Positions 44,834 through 56,200 of a stretch of DNA of 64,000 nucleotides are shown one piece after another. Both the position numbers and the translations under genes were made by a program. The stretch is from Euleptes europaea (taxonomy: Eukaryota > Chordata > Lepidosauria > Squamata > Sphaerodactylidae). Location of the stretch: NCBI RefSeq assembly GCF_029931775.1, contig NC_079324.1, positions 65,107,268 to 65,171,267 on the forward strand, in the 5' to 3' direction. Position 1 is the stretch's first letter. Every line of letters begins with the position of its first letter. Under the pieces are notes generated by a model. The model made no database searches. It worked only from the letters and a program-made list of their open reading frames with translations, and had not been told where the DNA came from.

Positions 44834-46250
44834 TAAATTTCCTTAATGCGGTCCAGGCCAGAAACTGCAGAAGGAAGCTACATTTTACATTCATGACCAA
44901 GTTCCTTTCCCAACGCCTGAGGACTATTCCCCCACCCCACAAAACTTTGGTGTGAAGCCATGGTGGGAGAGCCTGTATGCATTGGGGGGGGGAGGGGGGA
45001 GGGCACCCACCGTTCAGCAGATCTATGAGACTCGGCCCCCCCTGATGGCTTCTCCGTTGGTTCAGTGGCCACGGCAGCCCCTCCCACACGATACCCTTAA
45101 AGCCGGCCAGAGTTCGACTCCTCCGCTCCATCAAGACTCTGCTGCTACTCTACCAAGCTTTGGGGAAGGCGGCATATCCAGGGTACAAGTCCCTCTCCTC
45201 AAAAGAAGGGAAGATATCCTTAAGACAATCTACAGAAGGTCTTCCAAAGACCAGTTCTTGTGTTTACCTCTAGTCAATAACAAAACAAAAAAATGCTAAG
45301 GTTAAAATTTTGCCACATATATCTGAACAGCAACAACCTTTTATACAGTGTATTTTTGAGCATGAAGAGAGCCAGAAACCTCGTTTCTCCTCTGTCTGTT
45401 GCAGCAAAGGGCAGCTGACAAGCGACAGCTCTGGAACGCAGGAGCAAAAGCGGAGGTCTCTGGCTGCCAGGCTGAGCTGAACAAGCATCTACCATAGGTC
45501 CATTCATGATGCTTACAAATCACAAGCATCTTCTCATTTTGCTGATTTTAGTGAAAGAAACACTCAATTTTCAATATACAAAATACCAGTAAAACAAGAT
45601 TTTTTTTTCTTTGCAGCAGCAGACTGATAAAAGCTGGGCTTTTTTTTCCCTCCTCATTTTCCCTCAATAGCAAAAAACTGACTACTGCTACAAGAGCCAT
45701 TTCTGATTTGATTTTGAGACAGCGACAATCCAGAAATAAATAGCTATAAATACATTCAAGAGTTCTTATTCCAAAAACCAGGTGGGGAAACACAAGACAG
45801 GGAGTTAACTGCTGATCCAGGCCGGTTTGCATAACAGCAGGAGGAGAGACTCAGCCCGGCTGCCGTGCCCCTGGAGCCCTGGAGCAAGCTGAGCCACGAG
45901 ACCCACCGGGAACGCGGCCTCCAGTCGGCTCGAGGGCCAGCCTGCTCCCGGGCTCAGGCAGGCATCCAGCACAAAGCGGTCAATTGGTCCAGTGGCAACC
46001 GTCATGGAGCATGGCCGCGGCACTACTGCGGCTGATTCTTCTCCCCTGACGTGACACTGGGCGGGCTCGTTTGCAATAGGTCTACATAATGAAAGGGGTT
46101 TCCTTTGTGAAAGAGATCCAGTACCCTGGAGAAACTGGGGCAGCTCCTCCGGACATGTGCACACGCTGCTGTGTGCGCACGCATGCACAACCCCGATGTG
46201 CAGAGTCATGTGGATCAACGTGCTGACAGCCAGGCTGGGAAGACGGGCTG
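44828..46250 (-). other. PITPNB: Probable PITPNB 3' UTR
   Basis: Lies directly after the stop codon. 45,290-45,830 is AT-rich and free of recognised repeats. An AATAAA signal on the minus strand at 44828-44833 would give a UTR of about 1.4 kb. The extent is inferred. Confidence 0.45.
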
Positions 46251-46301
46251 TCATTCATCGTTGGCGGCGCTCGTCCCTCTCACCTGACCTTGGTTACGCA
46301 A
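46251..46301 (-). CDS. PITPNB: PITPNB coding exon 11 (C-terminal tail)
   Basis: After TCTCTCTGCAG it encodes [16 protein letters not shown], then TGA. Human sp1 tail is MRKRGSVRGTSAADV, so the alignment is clear, but Ser262, the reported PKC site of the sp1 form, is Gln. Vertebrate PITPNB is known to use alternative last exons; no second tail exon was recognised in the 2.2-kb intron before it. Confidence 0.95.
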   Translation of the reverse strand: MRNQGQVRGTSAANDE

Positions 46302-47155
46302 CTGCAGAGAGAAAAGGCAGAGCCCATCAGAGGCAGAATTGGCCGGCCGTGTCGCTGCCAAGAAACGGAGTGAGGATAAAGCAGGACCACGCAGCCCATC
46401 AAGATGGCCAGCCACGCAGCCAGCAGCAGGACCGGCCGCACTTGCTAGGGGAAAAAACCCGCTCCGGAGCCTAGCACAGAGCCTGGGGCTGGGAGACAGG
46501 GCCTTCGGAAGCTAGGATTCATTCTGGGGAAAGGAATCAACTTCCTGACAGAGTGGTTCCTCAGTGGAACAGAGGCTTCCTCAGGAGGTGGTGGTGAGCT
46601 CTCCTTCCCTGGAGGTTTTTAAGTAGAGGCTAGAAGGCCATCTGTCAGCAATGCTGGTTCTGTGACCTTGGGCAGGTGATGAGAAGGCGAGGGCATCTTG
46701 ACCATCTTCAGGGCATGGAGTAGGGGGTCACTGGGCGTGTGTGAGGGGGGAAAGTAGTTGTGAATTTCCTGCATTGTGCAGGGGGTTGGACTGGATGACC
46801 CTGGTGATCCCTTCCAACTCTACGATTCCCCTGTGAAGCTGCAGCAAGTTCGAGAGAAGCAGCAAAGACCACACAGGGGGATTCGACACCTTCACAACAG
46901 GGGACGCCCGATGCTAATTCAGAGCAGCTCATCTCCTTAAGAATAAACCACTGAGCTGCTCTGGCTTGACCCTGGAAGCTCCAGGGGGAGCCACAAAGGG
47001 CAGGAGGGAGAGCCAGACACAGAAGCGCGAGGCCACCCGCCGAGGGAACGGGCACCAGGATCCCGAGCACGACAGACCGGGCGGAGAGCTGGTAGGATGC
47101 AAGGCTTTGTCTTCAGAATACCACGATACTGGCAGTGAAGTATTCATGCCCGGTG

Positions 47156-47219
<64 letters not shown>

Positions 47220-50200
47220 ATGATAAGAGTGGGCTGGCGGGGAGCTCAGACACGGCCCTCCTCTCCCAAGGAATCACTTACACAACTTGATTCTGCCTGT
47301 GACCCTACACAGGATTCCTCTAGACGTCAGCAGCCAACGTACCTCGAACGGAACCCTTCTTACGCATCTAGATGCAAAATAGAACTGTCAGCCTCCGGGC
47401 AGCTAACCCAGCAGGGGTTAGCGATGAAGGCTCACATCCACTGAAGAACGGCTTTCGTCAGCCAGCCCCAGGCGGGCCTGGCCCCTGCGCACGGGGAAGG
47501 GAAGGGCAGCAAGTGCTCGCCCGCCTTCCCAGCACACAACTTAAGCAAACTGCTGGGACGTCTTTGTGCTGCCTCACTGGAGAAGGGCCGGGGGGGGAAG
47601 AGGAACTCAGAAACTGGATCTGGACATTTTGGTAGGCTAGACAGTGACCTACAGGCGCGCAACCCTGAAGCCAGAGGAAATTCACCAAGTCCCGGTGATT
47701 CTGGTGTGTTTTCAGCACGACACAAGAACTCCTGCTGGAAGAAGAGCACGGTGCTCAGAGAACTGTGTGAAACTGTCCAGGGCTGAGATGCAGGAAGAGC
47801 AAAAGAAGGTGCAGCGGAGGACAGGAGAAATCAGAGAGAGCAACAGAGACATGTGATGAAGAAACCAATGCTGGCAGAGGAGAGACAGGCAAAGACAGAC
47901 AGAGAACCCTGCGCAGAATGAAGGGCTGGGGCCACGGCCAGCCGCCCCGCCCCTCTCCAGGCATGAGTGTGTGCGTGCGTGTGGGGGAAGGGGCAAGAGA
48001 AGGACTCAGTGTGGGTGGGGGGACAATCCCTGTGAGCAGAACAACAGGAAAGCATGCTGCTGCAAACAGGGTTGTGGTTCTGGCTGTCACAGCCCAGCCC
48101 CCATCAGACTTATGAGCAGCAGCTTTGCAAAGAGACGCACAAGAAGAAGCAGGAAGATGAAAATGCCCAAGTATGGCAGGCAGGTGGGGAAAGAAGGCAA
48201 GAAGATTAGGCCCACCACTGAGCTCTACATGAGAACGCCACGTTTGCGGAGGAGCATCCAGCAAGCACCCCGCTGGACAGGGCCAAAACCAACAGGAGGG
48301 CTTGCCTGGGGTTTGCCCCATTGCACGAGCAGAGGGGCACCCAATCCAAAGGGAAAAGGGCAACAGCCCGTTTCAGAGTCACGAAGAGCTGGAAACAGCC
48401 GGCAGGACAATCTGCCTCCACATTCAGAGCTCACGATGAGCACGGGCAAGAGGGGCGGAGCCTCTTTACCACAGGCCTCGGAGCTGATGCACATTCCCAG
48501 GGAGCGGGGAAGGGAAGACCTGCAGCGCCGGGGCTGGCTGTCTACTCACCGCTTCCAGCTCTCTCTGGGTTTCATCCTCCATCTGCCGGATGTCTTCCAT
48601 AGAGAGATCGATCCACTTGTCAATCCAGCAGAAGAGCTGCCGATGGAAGTTGGTGAAGATCCTCTTTTCTTGCTATTGAGAGGAGAGGATGTGTGGGGAT
48701 CAGCTGGCAGGCCCAGGTGGACCAAACAGCTGCTGCCAGGAAGGGGGATAGAGCTGCCCACCCCCCTCCCCGGGGAAGATTCCAGAAGGAAGCAGAGGAT
48801 TTCCCTCCCCACCCCCACCCCACCAGTTAGAATCACAGGGTTGGAAGGGACCTCCAGTGTCATCTAGTCCAACCCCCTGCACAATGAGTTGTCTCTCCAG
48901 CAGGCTTCTCACCTTCTGAATGAAGTTCTCGACTTTATTCTGCAATCCCCACCACTTAAATTTGATCGTCACCAACTTGTAGGCGCACATTTTGGGACAG
49001 TCCTCATCAGCTGCCAGCTCCTTCTGCAGGCACAGAACCAAAACACGCGCCCAGGGGATGAGAGGGAAGCCAGCCCCCCACCTGCAAGTCCAGCCACCGC
49101 CACCACCAGAGAAGTTCCAGTTGTTGGAATTTTCCTAGTGCGGTGTGTGGCTGATTGTGCGCATGTAAAAAGAATAACAGAATCACAGAATTGGAAGGGA
49201 CCACCTGGGTCATCTAGTCCAACCCCCTGCACAATGCAGGAATTTAAATTTGCAGCTTATTAAATTTGCAGATGATTCTAAATTGGGAGGGGTAGCAAAT
49301 ACCGTAGAAGACAGAACCAGGATACAGGATGATCTTGACAGGCTGGAAAACTGGGCTAAAACTAATAAAATGAATTTCAACTGAGATAAATGTAAAGTTC
49401 TGCATTTGGGTAAATCAAATGCATAATTATAGGATGGGGGAGACTTGTCTTGGCAGTAGGTCATGGGAAAAGGATCTTGGAGTCTTAGAAGACCAAACAC
49501 TGAACATGAGTCAGCAGTGTGATGCGGTAGCAAAAAAGGCAAATGGGATCCTGGGCTGCATCAACAGAAGTATAGTGTCCAGATCATGCAAAGTGATGGT
49601 ATCGCTTTACTCTGCTCTGGTTGGACCTCATCTAGAGTATTGTGTTCAGTTTCGGACACCACAATTTAAGAAGAAGGATGTAGACAAGCTGGAACATGTC
49701 CAGGGGAGGGCAACAAAGATGTTGAGGGGTCTGGAGACCAAGTCCTGTGAGGAAAAGTTGAAGGAGCTGGCTATGTTTAGCCTGGAGACAACTGAGAGGG
49801 GATACGATAACCAAGTATTTAAAGGGCTGTCATATAGAGAATGGTGCTGAGTTGTTTTCTGTTGCCCCAGAAGGTCGGACCAGAACCAACGGGTTGAAAT
49901 TAAATCTTGAGTTTCCAGCTAAACATTAGGAAGAACTTTCTGACAGGCAGAGCGGTTCCTCAGTGGAACGAGGCTTCCTCAGGAAGGGGGTGGGCCTTCC
50001 TTCCATGGAGGTTTTAAAGCAATGCCAGCAATGCTGATTCTGTGAACTTAGGCAGATCATGAGAGGGGGAGGTGGTTGTGAATTTCCTGCATTGTGCAAG
50101 GTGTTGGACTAGATGGCCCTGGTGGTCCCTTCCAACTCTATGATTCCTGTTACATGCGCACAATCAGTCACACACCACACTGGGAAAATTCCAACAACTG

Positions 50201-53200
50201 GAACTTTTCTGGTGGTGGTGGTGGTGTGGGAAGCTTTCCTGGTTCTCATCCAGTTTAGGAGGGAGGAGCCCACACTGAATAAAGCTGTCCCCCCCCTTTC
50301 AGGGAAAGCCCCCTCCCCTCCCCCAAATGCCCTCCAGCTACTCACTTTGGGCATAAAGGCTTTGGCAGACCCTTGCGGGCAGGGCAGGCACACAGGGGTG
50401 CCGAAAGCAGCCCGGAGCCCACAGCCAAGCACCAAAGGCCCTGGAACGCCTGCGGCAGGTTTGGCCAGCGCTTCTGGCCCATGTTCCTCGGGCATTTCAG
50501 AGACGCAAGAAGGATTCCTGGTGCTTATCGGCATCCGTGCAGAACACTGACACTTCTAGAGAAGCCTCCTCTCCTCCTGTGCGGGCGCAGAGTTCTGAGC
50601 CCCCAAGGGGGCATGGGGGCAAGGCGAGGAGGGTTGCGAGCAGACCAGAGGAGGCCAAGGGAGTGCTTCCCACAGACCCCTCCCAAATGGGACGCTTGGA
50701 ACTGACCCTCACGAGACCCGGCCCACCCACCGCGACTCAACGCGCAGCCCAGGCTGCCCGGCTCCCACGCAAAGGGGGCTCACACATCGAGGGGGCCCCA
50801 AAGGCCGCCTGGCTCAACCCCGCAAACCTCCCATAGAAATCAGGCCTCAGGATGGCTACAACTCCGCCCTGCAGGAGCCCCCCCTCCATCTGGGCCAGCC
50901 AAAGACAGGGTACAATGAGCCCACCCTCCCCACAGAGCAACAGTGGGAGGGGGAGAAGGAGAAGAGTCACCCCGGCCACGCTGAGCTCCCTGCAGCAATG
51001 GGGGAGGGGGGCACCAACACACAACCCATGCGAAGGAAAGGTCCCTCCTGCTTGCCCCGCGACCTGACCATGCTGCTGTCCTTACCTTCCAGTTGGGTCC
51101 TAAAGGGCCTCTCTTGGTCTTGACTGACTGGAAAAGTGCTGGGTCCTCGTCAGCTTTGTAGTCCTGTGAATCAAAACACACCACGGGAAGAGAGGCAAGG
51201 CTAAGGCACAGAGAAAAGGCCCCGGCAGTTCTCCTCTGGCCAGGAGGCGAAGGCATCCAACGTGACAGAACAGGAATGGCCCGGGAAAGGCCCAGAGGCA
51301 AACCGACCACAGCCCCTTGCCCCCCCTTGCTTATGACCGTGCTCTTCTCCAGAGCTCCCCACCCCAGGCTCCTTTGGGCCAGTGGGGGGAAACAAACTCT
51401 TGCCAGCTCAAGTTACAAAACACTCCTCAGGCCAAGCCCTCAAAAGGCCTTCGAAGCACCATGCAAAGTCCCCACGTGTGGACCAGCAGTGTCTGCCTAC
51501 TTCACACAGCACACCCACCCCACCAAAGCAAGGGAGGAAGCACACAAAGGGCTCCATACCTGAGTCCTGGTGGCAGATCCCCCCCCCACGGAAAGAAGCA
51601 GCCTCCTGTAGCAAGATGAGCACACTGCACCCCCCCCACACACACACACTCCAATTCTGCCCGAGTGAATTCTGACACCTGGAACTTCGTCAAGCACCGT
51701 GTGCTACGAGAAGGAAAGCTGCCTTCAGACCAAAGAAGAATTCCAAGGGCCTGAGAGCTGACCCCTCCTCTCCCCCCCCACCCCGGGGGAATGTAATCAG
51801 ATAACTTTTATTCCATTTAAAATGCTCACACGCCTGCCTCTCTCCCCCTCTAGCCCATCAGGGCCCCAGGAAGGCAACCAGCAGCAAAGGGAGGGACCGG
51901 ATCAGCAGCCCCAGCCCCACAGAGGGGTGGGAACAAGTGCCTCGATATTCCAGTGCGGTGTGATAGTCACCTGAGGAGACCTGGGTTCAAACCCCTTCTC
52001 TGCTATGGAAGCTCACCAGATGACCTTTGGCCAGATATGCTGTCTCAGTCTAGTCTTGTTATTATTGTGAGGATATAACGAAGGAGGGGAGAATTACGTT
52101 CCTCACCCTGAGTCCTTGGGGGGGAGGAAGGGAGTGCGGTGGACAAAAGCAGGACAAATTCTGCCAGCACTCGCCCGATGAAGAGCGTGGGCCACTGCTG
52201 GATTCACCTTCTCCCACCAGGGAAGAAGCCCCCTCCAACAAAAAGCAGCCGTGAAGTGCTCCAAAGACTGCTTCTGTTCAACAGTGGGAAGGATCCAGCA
52301 CTACGCTGGACAACTCGAGTACGCTTCCGAGGGCCGCAACCATTGTCGAAGGAACTTGGCCAGCGACAGCATGAGAGAGAGGCAGCTCCGTCTGGGTCAG
52401 GCTGCAGCAAGAGCCCCCCTCCTTACCAAATTAGTAGGAACAGTAGAACAGGGGAAGGCACCCAGGAGACCTACACCCCAAGATGCGGTAGTGGGAAGGG
52501 AGCAGAAGAGGCCCAGGGCAGGATTCCTGCCTTGCTGGGCTGAGATAAGAGACCCTTGCAGAGCTAGGGAAAGCATGGACTCTCTCAGCCCGTCTGCACC
52601 ATCTCCCAGACCACGGCGCTTGCAAGCTTTGTGCACAAGGATGCAGTTCTCAGACAGAGACCTATGTGGATAAGCTAGAGGAGAGGTGAGAAAACCCCGG
52701 GGGTGGGAAGATGGGGCTTCATCAGAAGCTCCTTGGGCAAGTTGAGGGGAAAAGGCAGACTGGAGAAAGAACAGCCCCCCCCCCCAAGAATGCAACCCAC
52801 CCTAAGAAAACCCTTTAGGATTTCTGGTCAAGAAGATGAAGCAAGTCCACTGGCCTGGGTGAGATGGGGGGGGGGCAACAAGGCAGAGAAGCTGCTACCA
52901 ACCTGATCTTAATTTATGTTTTCATTCTGTTCATTTTCTTTCAAATCACTTCCAAAAGCGTAGCCCTCTCTGTAGCTAATTGTACGTCTCTTTCTGCTTA
53001 CACTTTCAAGATTCCTCCTCTCCTGGGAAGTGACTTTTGTATACAAATCACATAAAACAACTTTGACAAAACACTGGAGATGATTAGAAGGAGTCAGGTT
53101 TAAATTAAAATTTCAGGCAAGCAACAGATGTCTGCCCAGCCCTTTGTCTACATTTGGAGCAGGACAGGGCGGCCATCTGACTTCCATTAGGCCCTTCAAG

Positions 53201-56200
53201 AGCCTGCCAAGTTCGGAGCCAGGCTGTTTATTGATCAGTGTTTGAGATTGCTTGGCCGAGGTTCATTCAAAGCGAAGGCCAAGCGCTTGGCAAGACCCGC
53301 GCACGTGCAGCTGCAGAGGGAAAGCCCTCTGCTCGTCCACGGGGTTCTCTGCTCCGCTGGCAACCCAGTTTGTTGTGACAGACTATAATTGAGAATCTGA
53401 TGGGAGGAGAAAGGCAGGGCCCCTCTTCAGGGCCGAGGCAAGTCCAGGCAGGGACCCCCCCTTCCAAATAGGCAAAGACACTTGGAAATGTGCCATTACA
53501 CACACACACACACACCGTGGAGAACAAGCCACCTCCAAAGTGTGCCTTCAGCTCGGACCAGGGACAGCAGCAAGGCCAGGGGGAACTTGGTCACTGGGAT
53601 GCAAAGACTGGATCCTGCAAGGGGAGCCACCACCACCCCACTTCCGAGGGCGACAGGATCCCATACGCCCGGTTACCAAGCACGGGTCTGAGCCGCACCA
53701 CACACCCCATTTCTCACAGCCACCTTTTGACTCCTGAGCTGACCCAAAACCTCTTGGCCCAGGAGGAAGATCTGCTGGGGGGGGAGGGCGAGCACTGCCT
53801 TTCCCCCTCTCTGCTGTGTTCACCCTGCATTGCAAGCTGAAAAGCAGCTAATAAAAACCTAAGAACACATCCCTAGCAGCTCTCCTGCACACTTGGGAGA
53901 TGCATTTACTAGCATTTACACGGGAGTCAGTTGAGCCTCTCCAAGGAGCCCTGCCCAGCCCCGCTTTATATCCATTAATCTGCCGAAACTCAGCAAGAAA
54001 AGCTGAGCATGCAGTAAACAAATTCAGCCACCCATAAAGCATCCCAACACAGACATCCTTACAGGCAGTTCCGCAAGTCTCCCGCAAGCTCACTGTCTCA
54101 GCCTCTCAGCTCAAGACCAGGGCATGAACGGCCTCTACGAGAAAGCTGCGCAGGAGCAGACATGCCGAGCAAACGCCGGAGAACCCCACCTAGCAGCTGC
54201 AGAAGCTTCCAAAGTCCTTCACTCGTAGGACGCTGCCAGCCCACCATAAAAACTGCCACGCGTTGGCGGAAAGGGAAACTTCCCGCTAGTCTTTTCCAAG
54301 TAGAAGCTTCTGCAGGCCCGTCTAACTCTGCCAGCAGGAACCCACCCCCCTTCACACCAGCCAGAAGCTGCACCTCAGTTCCTAGCCCCCTCCCCAAGGG
54401 GACGGGGTCCACTTACTCCTGGTTCCACTTGGTTTCGGTCAGCAATGTCAATGTGAACAACTTCAATGCTCTTCCATGTATCTGGATCCAGCTCGTGGAC
54501 CTGCAAGAGGGACAGAGAGTTCCAGCAGCCCTGGCCGTGACTGTCACTCCCCCCCCCCAAGGAAGTACCCCTGGGAGCGGAGGGTGCCCTCGAGCAAAGA
54601 GCCAGCGCGCTCCAAGTTGCCCGGCACTCCCCTCGCAGGACTGGCGGAGGCCCACGCATCCCCAGGAAGGGTGGAAGCGTGTCTTCAGTTAGCTGACTGG
54701 CTGTCGAGGGTGTCGAGCAGCAGGCCGCATGAACAGCCCAGCCCACTCCCCAACCTACGTTGTCCGAACTCCCCAAGTCCGGCTTATGCCATGTCTCAAT
54801 TTTGATGACGAAGTCCTCTTTCATGTATTCGTTCTGACAAAAAGAAAAAAATCAAACGTGGCAGGGACCAATAGGATTAATTGCAAGCTCCTCTTCAAGC
54901 TGTTTCAAGTGTCACTTCTGGCCCCAAAGGACATCTTGGCACAGGACGACCCCTTAGGGCAGTTGCTTCATCTGCAGCCACAGACAGGGCCCAGGCCTGC
55001 CAACCACAGAAGCCCTCCCAGCCTGCTGTGCAAAAGAACAAGCAGTGGCCCCCCTCCTCAACCCACTGAAGCTAAGGGTCCCTCCCAACAGCTCACCCTG
55101 AAGGATGGGGGGTGGGCTCTACCCCTTAGGGTGACAAAAGAATGCTTCAGTCTGCGCATTCTAGAACACCTCCCAATTTATTGGTAATTTGCAGGATTAC
55201 GTGCCCATGTTTCCCCGGAAGGCAGGCGGGAAGTTGCTCAGCATTCTCCCCCCCCCCCCAAGAACTGGGGCCTTCATTTCATCCCCTCAGTCTGCGGGAG
55301 GAGATACTGGACGGCCTAGAAGCAGGGCTCGGAGGAAGCAATTTCCATCCCCAAGGAAATTTTTTCTTTTCTCCCCTTGCTGAACGTGCCCCAGTCAGCC
55401 TGAAAATCCAGGAGGCTCAGTGGAGGACCTTAATCCCTCACCCCAGAGGGACCCTGCAGACACACTGGCAAACTCACAAGATTAAACATTTCAAAGCTGC
55501 TAAAAGTTAAACACCACTTGCAGAGCAAAGCAGCAGTACTCACCGTGACGACTGAAGCCCAGAGATAGCAAAGAGAAAGAGAGAGAGAAAACAATCAGCC
55601 AAGGACAGAACCCGACATTGGGGTTCCCTCTAAATACAAGCTCATTGAGCTCACTCGTTAAAATACCAGGGCTGTAGCCCCGCATGCTTGTTCTATAGCT
55701 AATGTGCAGGGGTTGGGGAGACAGAACACCCTTTCCCCCCCGAACAGCTGGAAGGCCAAGCCCTCAGGCAAGCTCCCTGGCTATGCTACCAGCCCAGGCC
55801 CTGCGGTGTGGTATTCTGGCCATTCTGCTCCTGCCCCTTCAGCCTGTGCCTCAAGTACTTGCTAGACTAGCTAAGACGTGCACCTTGCTAACTGGAAGCC
55901 GTCACCCCCCCGGACCACAGACACACCAGGGGTGGACTGCAAGTGCTCACAACCAAGCGAATAGACGTTTACGGAGATTCGTTAGCTAATCAGGTTCCAG
56001 TAATACGCTCCAGCGAACGCTGACCCCCCCCCCGGCAAAAGCCCAAGGCTCAGATGACATAAGAACGTAGGAAAGGCCCTGCTGGATCAGACCCAGGTCC
56101 TCAAGTCCAGCAGTCTGTTCACACAGTGGCCAACCAGGTGCCTCTAGGAAGCCCACAAGCAAGACAGCTGCAGCAGCATCCTGCCTGCGTTCCTTTACAG

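Noticed and set aside
49419-49850. A 143-codon frame that could be called a gene
   Set aside because: It is the CR1 reverse-transcriptase C-terminus, part of a decayed LINE.
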